A stretch of 64,000 nucleotides of DNA. Source: Streptomyces asoensis (GTDB taxonomy: Bacteria; Actinomycetota; Actinomycetes; Streptomycetales; Streptomycetaceae). The number at the start of each line of letters is the position of its first letter. The stretch's first letter is position 1. The position numbers were made by a program, and so were the translations under genes. A model generated the notes under the pieces. That model ran no database searches. It saw nothing but the letters and a program-made list of their open reading frames with translations, and was not told the origin of the DNA. This document shows positions 1 to 6,864 of the stretch, in pieces. The stretch lies in contig NZ_BNEB01000003.1 of assembly GCF_016860545.1 (NCBI RefSeq), positions 124,001 to 188,000 on the forward strand, in the 5' to 3' direction.

Positions 1-525
1 TTCGCCTTCGGCCGCCAACTCGATGTCCGCACGATCCGATCAGCCGACTTCAACGACGGCCAGGAGCTCACCGAACGCGCCGTCGCCGCCTACATCGCCA
101 AGTACGCCACCAAGGGCGCAGAGACCGCCACGGGAGCTCTCGACCGCCCGCTCAAGTTCGTCGCCGAACTCGCCCAGCTCGACATCAGCGACCACGCCCG
201 CCGCCTCATCCGAACCGCCTGGGCGCTCGGCGCACGCAAGGACCTCGAACATCTTCGCCTACGCGCCTGGGCCCACATGCTCGGCTTCCGCGGCCACTTC
301 TCCACCAAGTCCCGCCGCTACTCCACCACCCTCGGCGCACTCCGCGACGCCCGCGCCGAGTGGCGCCGAGCACAGGCAGCCAACCCGACCGACACCGGAT
401 CCGAGACGACCTACGTCCTCGCCCACTGGGTCTTCGCCGGAACAGGCCTCTCCGACGCCGAAGCCTGGCTCGCCGCGTCCCTCGAACCCGCGCCCGGAAC
501 CGAAGGAGAACCCACCCATGGCTAG
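1..525 (+). CDS. Replication initiator of integrative element (RepSA-like), 5' truncated by window edge
   Basis: Reading frame 1 is open from the first base to a TAG at 523-525, giving the last 174 residues of a larger protein. Visible segments such as ELTERAVAAYIAKYATKGAE, LDISDHARRLIRT and AHMLGFRGHFSTKSRRYSTT are characteristic of the initiators of pSAM2-type actinomycete integrative and conjugative elements. These start rolling-circle-type replication of the excised circle. The stop overlaps the start of the next gene by 8 bases, so the two are translationally coupled. The N-terminal part lies left of the window, so intactness cannot be judged. Family call from remembered motifs; fairly sure. 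Confidence 0.8.
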   Translation, partial: FAFGRQLDVRTIRSADFNDGQELTERAVAAYIAKYATKGAETATGALDRPLKFVAELAQLDISDHARRLIRTAWALGARKDLEHLRLRAWAHMLGFRGHFSTKSRRYSTTLGALRDARAEWRRAQAANPTDTGSETTYVLAHWVFAGTGLSDAEAWLAASLEPAPGTEGEPTHG

Positions 526-757
526 CCGACGCCTGGCCCTGGCCGACGTTGTCGCGGAACCCCACGCCCTGCCTTCGCGATACCTGACCCCTGAGGACCT
601 TGTGGAGATGTTCGATCTGCCCAGCGTCGAGACGGTCTACCAGTGGCGGCGCAAGCGCACCGGACCCCGTGGCTTCCGCGTCGGCCGGCACCTGCGCTTC
701 CACCCGGCCGATGTGCGGGCCTGGGTCGACTCGTTGCGCGAGGGGGCGGCTGCCTGA
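518..757 (+). CDS. Excisionase-like helix-turn-helix protein
   Basis: A 79-residue protein of AlpA/Xis type. Residues about 25-75 read as a winged MerR-like helix-turn-helix (YLTPEDLVEMF, VYQWRRKRTGP, GFRVGRHLRF, DVRAWVDSL), the fold of excisionases that bend att DNA and steer the integrase toward excision. The ATG at 518 is preceded by GAAGGAG at 502-508 and overlaps the end of the rep gene. Its stop shares one base with the integrase start. The rep-xis-int order is the standard AICE integration/replication module. Confidence 0.85.
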   Translation: MASRRLALADVVAEPHALPSRYLTPEDLVEMFDLPSVETVYQWRRKRTGPRGFRVGRHLRFHPADVRAWVDSLREGAAA

Positions 758-2037
758 TGGCCGGACACATCCAAGACCGCTGGTACAGGGCGGAGGTCGG
801 TCCGGACGGCAAGACCCGTAAGGTCAAGACCGATCGTCACGGCCTCGGCATGCGCTACCGGGCTCGCTACGTAGGACCGGACGGCACAGAGAAGTCGAAG
901 AGCTTCCCGGACAAGCAAAAGCGACTGGCAGATGTCTGGCTGACCAGCATCGAGGCCGATATGGCGCGAGGTCAGTACATCGACCCGCAGGCGGCCCGCG
1001 TCACCTTCCGCGAGTACGCAGAACGCTGGCTGGCGGCCCTGACGACCGACCTCACGAGCCGGGCCGCCGTGGAAGGACGGTTGCGCCTCCACGCCCTGCC
1101 GTACCTCGGTGCCCGGCCCATCGGGTCGTTCCAGGCCGAGCACATCCGCGACTGGAACCGCCAGCTCGAAGACTCGGTGACGTCGGCCCGGTACCGGCGC
1201 CTGATCTTCGACGCTGTCTCTTCGGTCCTCAACGCGGCCGTGGATGACCGCCTGCTGGCCTCGAACCCTTGCCGGGCTCGATCGGTCAAGGCACCTCGTC
1301 CCGCGCCGTCACGGGTACATCCGTGGTCCGCAGAGCAGGTCTTCGGGGTGCGTGGCGGCCTGCCCGAGCGCTATCGCGCCATGGTCGACCTGGGCGCCGG
1401 ATGCGGGTTGCGGCAGGGCGAGATCCTTGGCCTGGCCGTCGACAACATCGGAGACCTGGGCTGGGTGTACGTACGTCAGCAGGTGAAGAAGGTCCGCGGC
1501 ACGCTCGTCTTCGCGCCGCCCAAGCGCGGCAAGCTCCGTGACGTCCCCCTCGACCCCGAGGTGTCCGCCGCGCTCCACGACCACATGGAACGCTTCCCGC
1601 CCGTCGACGTGACCCTGCCCTGGCTGACTCCGACTGGGCCCAAGGTGACTCGTAACCTCGTCTTCACGAGCGGCATCGGCGCAGCCATCTGGAGTCAGGG
1701 CTTCAACGATCAGGCGTGGAAGCCTGCATTGGCTTCCGCCGGCATCATCCCGGCCCCCGAGAAGGGGCAGCGGTACGCAGCCGCCCGCGAGCACGGCATG
1801 CACGCCCTACGGCACTTCTACGCCTCGGTGCTCCTGGACGCCGGGGAGAACATCAAGGCTCTGAGCCTCTACCTCGGTCACAGCGACCCGGGGTTCACGC
1901 TCCGCGTGTACACGCACCTGATGCCGTCCAGCGAGACCCGGACCCGAAAGGCCATTTCCGCGGTGTACCGGGCTGCCGGTCACGCTCACGACGGCCCCGA
2001 GACGGCTGACGGCCCAGAGACGGCCCAAGCGGCCTGA
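757..2037 (+). CDS. Tyrosine integrase of integrative element
   Basis: A 426-residue tyrosine recombinase. An N-terminal arm-binding and core-binding region (about 1-185) precedes the catalytic domain: Arg219 in GCGLRQGEILGL, His349-xx-Arg352 in HALRH, His375 in YLGHSDP and the nucleophile Tyr385 in RVYTHL. It is expected to integrate and excise the element at a tRNA-type attachment site. It starts on the last base of the xis stop codon, so it is co-translated with xis. All catalytic residues are present, so nothing suggests decay. No tRNA or attachment core is recognisable in the 350 bases downstream, so the att site could not be placed. Confidence 0.92.
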   Translation: MAGHIQDRWYRAEVGPDGKTRKVKTDRHGLGMRYRARYVGPDGTEKSKSFPDKQKRLADVWLTSIEADMARGQYIDPQAARVTFREYAERWLAALTTDLTSRAAVEGRLRLHALPYLGARPIGSFQAEHIRDWNRQLEDSVTSARYRRLIFDAVSSVLNAAVDDRLLASNPCRARSVKAPRPAPSRVHPWSAEQVFGVRGGLPERYRAMVDLGAGCGLRQGEILGLAVDNIGDLGWVYVRQQVKKVRGTLVFAPPKRGKLRDVPLDPEVSAALHDHMERFPPVDVTLPWLTPTGPKVTRNLVFTSGIGAAIWSQGFNDQAWKPALASAGIIPAPEKGQRYAAAREHGMHALRHFYASVLLDAGENIKALSLYLGHSDPGFTLRVYTHLMPSSETRTRKAISAVYRAAGHAHDGPETADGPETAQAA

Positions 2038-2040
2038 CAC

Positions 2041-2081
2041 GGCCCCTCATCGGCGACATAACCGCTGGTGAGGGGCCTTTT
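2041..2081 (+). terminator. Rho-independent terminator after integrase
   Basis: Arms GGCCCCTCA (2041-2049) and TGAGGGGCC (2069-2077) form a 9-bp perfect stem. The run TTTT follows at 2078-2081. It lies 4 bases after the integrase stop and ends the rep-xis-int transcript. Confidence 0.85.
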
Positions 2082-2100
2082 CGTGCCCTCCTGCGGTAAG

Positions 2101-2139
2101 TAACACCCCATCTTGCCTGAGGTCCACCCCTGGGTGTTA
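2101..2139. repeat. Small inverted repeat downstream of integrase
   Basis: TAACACCC (2101-2108) and GGGTGTTA (2132-2139) are perfect 8-bp inverted arms with a 23-base spacer, in a locally less GC-rich patch. The position just beyond int is where attachment-site arm sequences of such elements lie. The role is unknown; it could be an arm-type site, an operator or chance. Confidence 0.4.
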
Positions 2140-2253
2140 ACCCATTCGCCCGGGGACGCCTGACCTGGGGTTTCACCGCGGACAGCCGTGACGCACGGGT
2201 CATCACCCGCCACCGGTCCCGTGACCGCGGCCACCGCAGCCCGCCCCGCGGCC

Positions 2254-2297
2254 GGCCGGGAGAAGTCCCGCGGACGGCCGGGAGAAGCCCCGCGGAC
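2254..2297. repeat. 22-bp tandem duplication
   Basis: Two adjacent copies of a 22-bp unit beginning GGCCGGGAGAAG and ending CGCGGAC (2254-2275 and 2276-2297) differ at one base. They sit in the otherwise empty stretch between the integrase terminator and the HAD-like gene. No function is apparent. Confidence 0.6.
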
Positions 2298-2390
2298 GTT
2301 GCGCCGAAGGACTGCCGACGGCCTACGGACGGCCCCGGGCGGCCCGGTCCGGGGTGCCCGTCTCCTCCCCCGCCGGTCTATCGTGCCGCT

Positions 2391-2930
2391 GTGACCAGCG
2401 CAGCGGAGCGTCCCCTTCTCTTCCTCGACGTCGACGGACCGCTCATCCCGTTCGGGACCTCGCCCGGCCAACCGCGGGCCGCCGCGCCCGCGCCCGCCGG
2501 TCAGGGGAACCCGCTGCTGGCGCGGCTCGACCCCGGGGTGGGGGCGCGTCTGCTGGCCCTGGGCTGTGACCTCGTGTGGGCCACGACCTGGATGGAGCGG
2601 GCGAACGAGGTGGTCGCCCCGCGGATCGGGCTCCCCCACCTGCCCGTGGCGGACTGGCCGGACACCGACGCCGCTGCCGAGCCGGAGCCGCGCGGCCTGC
2701 ACTGGAAGACCCGCGGCCTCGTCGCGCGGGCGGACGGCCGCCCGTTCATCTGGGTCGACGACGAGATCGGCCCCATGGACCGCCTCTGGGTCACCGCCCA
2801 GCACCCCGGCCCGTCCCTCCTCCACCGAGTGGACCCCGCCCGAGGCCTCACACCCCCGGACTTCTCCACCCTCACCACCTGGCTGGACGCCCTGCGCGCG
2901 AGTACGTCCGCGGGGCGGTCACTCCCGTGA
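2391..2930 (+). CDS. HAD-fold domain protein
   Basis: A 179-residue soluble protein. It opens with the HAD motif I-like segment LLFLDVDGPLIPFG (about 10-23), has ATTWMERAN (about 64-72), where motif II Thr is expected, and IWVDDEIGP (about 119-127), which fits the acidic motif IV. This matches the small HAD family annotated simply as HAD domain-containing in actinobacteria. The substrate is unknown. The start is GTG at 2391, with no strong ribosome site. It stands alone between the element and two minus-strand genes. Confidence 0.75.
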   Translation: MTSAAERPLLFLDVDGPLIPFGTSPGQPRAAAPAPAGQGNPLLARLDPGVGARLLALGCDLVWATTWMERANEVVAPRIGLPHLPVADWPDTDAAAEPEPRGLHWKTRGLVARADGRPFIWVDDEIGPMDRLWVTAQHPGPSLLHRVDPARGLTPPDFSTLTTWLDALRASTSAGRSLP

Positions 2931-2957
2931 CGGGGGCAAGTTGTACCGGCTCGGGGC

Positions 2958-3278
2958 TCACGTGCCCGGGGCTCGGAAGGGGACCTGGCGGCGGGTGGCC
3001 TCGTCGACCTCGTCGAGGGTGAGGAGCGGTGTGGCCCGGGTGCGGAGCGCTCCGCTCGCCTTGACGGTGAGGCTGGCGGCCGCCATGGAGACAGAGTCGG
3101 GGAGGTCGAGGATGCACACGAGGTCGTCCTCCCCGAAGGCGAAGTACATGGCCTCGACCGTCCCGCCGAGACCGGCGACGACGCGCTCGACCGCCTCGCG
3201 CCGGCCGCTCGCGCCTTCCCTGAGGAGGCCCTTCGTCCCCTCGGGCGTGTAGGTGGCTTGGATGAGGAACTTCGGCAT
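2958..3278 (-). CDS. GYD domain-containing protein
   Basis: A 106-residue protein beginning MPKFLIQATYTPEGTKGLL, the hallmark start of GYD-domain proteins, small ferredoxin-like alpha/beta proteins of unknown function. The glycine-rich region continues as GGTVEAMYFAFGEDDLVCILDLPD. The ATG (3276-3278) has AGGGAG at about 3285-3290 as ribosome site. The reading frame stays open further upstream but in compositionally non-coding sequence, so this start is preferred. No operon partner. Confidence 0.85.
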   Translation of the reverse strand: MPKFLIQATYTPEGTKGLLREGASGRREAVERVVAGLGGTVEAMYFAFGEDDLVCILDLPDSVSMAAASLTVKASGALRTRATPLLTLDEVDEATRRQVPFRAPGT

Positions 3279-3727
3279 AGGGCGCTCCCTGCCCGCGACT
3301 TCTCCGGTCGGGGATGACCTTCCCGTCGTCCCGCCCGCCACCGAACGCCCGGCGGCGGGATTCACCCGTACGCCACGACCGCATCGGCGTCCCCCCACAC
3401 GGCGGACCCGGTCGGAGCAGCCTCGGCGGCGGTACCGGTCGCCCGGACGCCCGTTGTCAGTGGCTGCGGCTAGGGTCGCAGGCGCGTGGTCGCTTTCCGG
3501 GGGATCCAGCTCCGTAGGGAATGGTTGCATCCCCGGTCTGTCGCGGGCGGCCCGGAGTCATGTCCGGGACCCAACCGACGGCCGGGCTTCGTCGATGGCC
3601 AGAGGACACCTCGTCGGCGGCGCCCACGCACAGGGCCGGTCGCCCGTGTCCGTACACGGGTGACCGGCCCGGAGCGACGTACACCGGCCCTCGGCCGGGA
3701 GGCGTCCCAGAGGTGCGGCGGCGACCG
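3279..3727. other. Intergenic stretch without a supported gene
   Basis: Between the GYD and DUF4190 genes, both on the minus strand, I see no open frame with convincing protein character. It holds the strong hairpin at 3634-3669 and presumably the promoter of the GYD gene. Confidence 0.6.
3634..3669 (-). terminator. Strong hairpin, probable terminator of the DUF4190 gene
   Basis: Arms 3634-3649 and 3654-3669 pair over 16 bases with one mismatch around a CCGT loop. It lies about 60 bases beyond the stop of the minus-strand DUF4190 gene. There is no U-tract, as is common in Streptomyces. Confidence 0.6.
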
Positions 3728-4015
3728 TCAGCCGCCCACGTACCAGCTGAATCCGCCGTTGCTGGCCGCGACCGCCAGCAGGACGAGCCAGAGCACGACG
3801 TCGACGACGCCGAGGACGATGCCCGCCTTCGCCATCCCCGCGCCGTTACCGGCCCCTGTCTGCCGTCGGGAGACGGCACCGAAGACGATGGCCAACGGCC
3901 CCAGGACGATGTTCAGGATGAACAGTCCGACGATGCCGCAGCAAAGGCTCGCGATCGCCAGCCCGTTGGTGCGGGATCCGGAGGACGCGGTAGAAGAGCT
4001 GCCATAACTCGCCAT
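3728..4015 (-). CDS. DUF4190 domain-containing membrane protein
   Basis: A 95-residue protein. A short Ser/Gly-rich cytoplasmic start (MASYGSSSTASSGSRTNG) is followed by NGLAIASLCCGIVGLFI and AKAGIVLGVVDVVLWLVLLA, two hydrophobic helices separated by a basic loop (VSRRQTGAG). This is the DUF4190 pattern, usually a small membrane protein of unknown role. I chose the ATG at 4013-4015 because conserved family members start just before the first helix. Confidence 0.75.
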   Translation of the reverse strand: MASYGSSSTASSGSRTNGLAIASLCCGIVGLFILNIVLGPLAIVFGAVSRRQTGAGNGAGMAKAGIVLGVVDVVLWLVLLAVAASNGGFSWYVGG

Positions 4016-4158
4016 CTGAGACTCCCGGTTGTCGGTGGCACGGACCGAACGGGCCACGCGCTCCTTACGTTCGACTTGTGCCTCCGGGTGCCCCACCGAG
4101 GCGCTCTCATGTCGACGAGCCGTCAGATCCCACGGGATCGGTACCGACGCGGGAGTCG

Positions 4159-5574
4159 TCAGTGCCGGGACTCGTTCTCCTTACGGCCCACGAGCAGCAG
4201 GGCGGCGCCGCCGATGACCACCAGGCCGATCGCGGTGCCCGCGATGAGCGGGGTGGCACTGCTGCCGCCCGTCGCCGCGAGGTTGGTGTCGGCGGTGGAG
4301 GTGCCGCCCACGGTGGCCGGGCTCGGTTCGCTGAGGGTCTGGGTCGTCAGGTCGGCGGTCTCGTCGGCCTGGGTCAGGCAGTCCAGGACACCGGTGAAGC
4401 GGTTCTCGTCACCTTGCGGCCCGTTGATCGTGAAGTCGTAGGCCTGGTCCTCCTGGAGCGGGATCGTCACCGTCCGGCTACCGCCCGCCGGGATGGCGTA
4501 CGTGGTGCCCATCAGCTCGAAGGTGAAGTCCTGGTCGCCCTGGTTGGCGGCGGTGATGTCCACCCCCGTCTTCGCGCAGTTCTTCGCCGCGGACAGCGCC
4601 GGTACGGCGCCCTGCTTCGCCCAGGTCGCGGTCGCGGTCGCCGACACCGTCGACTCGCTGGAGCCGGCCAGGATCTGCGTCTGGCTGCGACTCTCGGAGG
4701 TGAAGGCGCGGCCGACGGGAACGGTGGTCGAGGCCTGGACGGTGAGTTCCGCCGAGCCGTCGGCCGAGTCGGCGGGCACGTCGAAGAACAGCTGGGTGCC
4801 GTCCGTGACCGAGGTGACCACCTTGCCGTCCTTGCCGACGATCCGCACGCCGCTGGTGGCGGCGTCCAGGGGAGGCGTGACCGTCGCGTCGCTCGCGTTG
4901 GTGTGCACGGTCACCGGCCCGAGCGGCTCACCCTGGTGTCCCGAGACCGCGGACGCGTCGAGGGTGAGCGAGGCCTCCGGCTCGGCCACCACGCGGGCCG
5001 TCTTCTGGAGGTAGTCCGCGAGCTGCTCGGCCTGCGGGTCGACGGCGTCGACGGCCGCGCCGTCCGAGTAGCGCCAGATGGCCACCTGGGTGCCGGTGGC
5101 GGCGTCCTGTTCGGTGAGGCCGCCGTCGATGCCGGCCTTGTCCGCGAGCGAAGCGAGGTTGTTGACCTGGGGGTAGGAGTTCTGAAGGATCCAACGGATG
5201 CGGCCCGCGTCCTTGTTGGCGCCGAGGGAGGTGCCGCTCCAGGGCGTCTCGCGGTACTTGGCGTCCCGCTGCGTGGGGTTGTAGAGGTCCACGCAGTAGG
5301 TCTGGAGGGTGCCGCCGCCCTCGACGGACATCTCGAACAGGCCGGCCGAGATCTGCTGGTCCCCGGTGTCGGCGTGGATCACGGCGGCGCCGTAGGTCTT
5401 GAGGCCGCCTATCGTCGCGGTGGCTCCCCCTTGACTGTGCGTCACTTCGGCGGCGGCCGCCGTGCCCGCACCGGCGAGCACACCGGCGGCGACGAGGCCG
5501 GACACCAGCGTCGCCGCGCCGAGACGGACCAGCCCTCGCCCGCGCGCGAACGGCGCGGAGAACGAAGAAATCAC
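4159..5574 (-). CDS. Thioester-domain surface protein with LAxTG sortase signal
   Basis: A 471-residue secreted, wall-anchored protein. Residues 1-42 form a signal peptide ending in AGTAAAAEV. The TQxA/thioester domain follows, with Cys94 in TYCVDLYNP and Gln163 in GTQVAIWRYS, the pair expected to make an internal thioester that bonds covalently to surface targets. Ig-like beta regions lead to LAATG (432-436), a transmembrane helix and the basic tail RKENESRH, a class E sortase signal. GTG at 5574 is taken as start because AAGGGG lies 8 bases upstream and the signal peptide begins there. The gene stands alone. Confidence 0.88.
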   Translation of the reverse strand: MISSFSAPFARGRGLVRLGAATLVSGLVAAGVLAGAGTAAAAEVTHSQGGATATIGGLKTYGAAVIHADTGDQQISAGLFEMSVEGGGTLQTYCVDLYNPTQRDAKYRETPWSGTSLGANKDAGRIRWILQNSYPQVNNLASLADKAGIDGGLTEQDAATGTQVAIWRYSDGAAVDAVDPQAEQLADYLQKTARVVAEPEASLTLDASAVSGHQGEPLGPVTVHTNASDATVTPPLDAATSGVRIVGKDGKVVTSVTDGTQLFFDVPADSADGSAELTVQASTTVPVGRAFTSESRSQTQILAGSSESTVSATATATWAKQGAVPALSAAKNCAKTGVDITAANQGDQDFTFELMGTTYAIPAGGSRTVTIPLQEDQAYDFTINGPQGDENRFTGVLDCLTQADETADLTTQTLSEPSPATVGGTSTADTNLAATGGSSATPLIAGTAIGLVVIGGAALLLVGRKENESRH

Positions 5575-5980
5575 ACAATTCCCCTTCGAGCGAGACCCGT
5601 TGATGTGGGGGGTACGGGTCCCACCAGCAGAATCAGAAGCCCCGTGAGCCACGTCCGGCATCCTAGGGATGTCGCGCACCGCACTTACCGGTCATCTCAT
5701 CGGATCACCGATCCGACTCGGAATCGTTATCCCCAAGATCGTTCGAAGCCGCGAATTATCGACAAGTCGCCTCGAGTAGGGGAAACGTTTGCACCGATAA
5801 GCCTCGGTGCGTTCCACCTGCCGGTTCGACGCGGTGGTTGACTCTGTGTCACTCCTTCGTCGCTGAGCACTGAGCGCGGTGTGCGGTTCTGCGGTGTGCG
5901 GTTCTGCGGTGTGCGGTTCTGCGGCTCGGCGCCGAGCCGCACCGGGCCGCAGCAACCCTCCCGCTCCCGAGCTCCCCGGC
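5575..5980. other. Intergenic stretch between ssb and thioester-protein gene
   Basis: No gene is supported here. It contains the promoter region of the thioester-protein gene (a relatively AT-rich patch at about 5690-5790) and the tandem repeat at 5877-5925 just beyond the end of ssb. Confidence 0.6.
5877..5925. repeat. 15-bp tandem repeat
   Basis: Three copies of a 15-bp unit, GTGCGGTTCTGCGGT, run from 5881 to 5925 (last base of the third copy differs), with a partial copy in front. It lies about 55 bases beyond the stop of the minus-strand ssb gene. The unit length would allow an in-frame repeat, but no credible gene covers it. Likely slippage-prone non-coding DNA. Confidence 0.8.
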
Positions 5981-6589
5981 TCAGGTCACCGCCACCGGCT
6001 CACGCCGTCGTGCGGGTTTCGGCTTCGGCTTCGCAGCCGGTCCCGGCACCGCGACAGGTGCGGGCGCAGGTACAGGTACGGATACAGGTACAGGTACCGG
6101 CGTGGGCACCTGGTCCGGCTCGAACTCGGGACCAGTCCCGGCCCCGGACCCGGTGGCACCGCCGGCAGGTGTCTCCCAGTCGGGCTCGGGCCGGGTCGGT
6201 GCGCCGGCGCCCGCGCCCGCCGGGTCGGGGCGGCCCGACCGCCGGAACGCGGAGGTGCCCCGCGAGATGTCGTGACCGATCGCCACGGCGTCGATGTCGG
6301 CCGACGTCCAGTTCTGCTGTCCCTCGCGCTGCTCGGTGCGCACCTTCAGCCTGCCCTGCACCATCACCGGGTCACCGACGTTCAGCGAGGCCATCGCGTT
6401 GGTGGCGAGCTGCCGGTTGGCCCACACCGTGAAGAAGTTGGTGTGCCCGTCGGTCCAGGTGGCCTTCTCCCGGTCCCAGTAGCGCGAGGTCACCGCCAGC
6501 CGGAACCTCGCCGAGGCACCCGCCGCCAGGTCCCGGTACACCGGCTGCGTCGCCACGTTGCCGACCGCGCACACCATCGTCTCGTTCAT
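5981..6589 (-). CDS. ssbB: Single-stranded DNA-binding protein (SsbB type)
   Basis: A 202-residue protein with an N-terminal OB fold (MNETMVCAVGNVATQPVYRD, ARFRLAVTSRYWDREKATW, NFFTVWANRQLATNAMASL, VMVQGRLKVR). The long Ala/Pro/Gly tail is rich in Val-Pro repeats and ends in RRREPVAVT. It lacks the acidic DDxPF tip that Ssb proteins use to recruit partners. In Streptomyces this distinguishes SsbB, linked to chromosome segregation in sporulation, from the essential SsbA. The ATG at 6589 has GAGGAGGGG close upstream. It follows two GTPase genes on the same strand. The symbol is an inference from the missing tip. Confidence 0.85.
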   Translation of the reverse strand: MNETMVCAVGNVATQPVYRDLAAGASARFRLAVTSRYWDREKATWTDGHTNFFTVWANRQLATNAMASLNVGDPVMVQGRLKVRTEQREGQQNWTSADIDAVAIGHDISRGTSAFRRSGRPDPAGAGAGAPTRPEPDWETPAGGATGSGAGTGPEFEPDQVPTPVPVPVSVPVPAPAPVAVPGPAAKPKPKPARRREPVAVT

Positions 6590-6864
6590 CCCGAACCCCT
6601 CCTCGCCGGACGGTCGCGCCGCCCGGAAACACGTACGGGCCCGTCCCGTACGGCTGCGTCCGCCGTGACGGCCGCGGTCCCGTGCACCGCGTACCGTCAC
6701 CGCCTTCGCGGCGACCGCGTCCGTCGCGATCGCCGTGAAGCCAGACTGCCTCCGCCGGAGCAGGCCCACCGGGCGCTGTGCATCACCACCCGCCTGTGGA
6801 AAACCCCGCCACCCGGACGAGTGATCCGCGGCCCCCGGCCCGCGGACGACTCGCCGCGCGCACC

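Noticed and set aside
2040..2400. tRNA fragment or att site of the left integrative element
   Set aside because: Searched both strands for a T-arm or acceptor-like sequence and found none; the 8-bp inverted repeat alone is not enough.
5877..5925. Coding Pro-Gln-Asn-Arg-Thr repeat on the minus strand
   Set aside because: The surrounding frame has no family-like sequence or ribosome site; it is treated as a non-coding tandem repeat.
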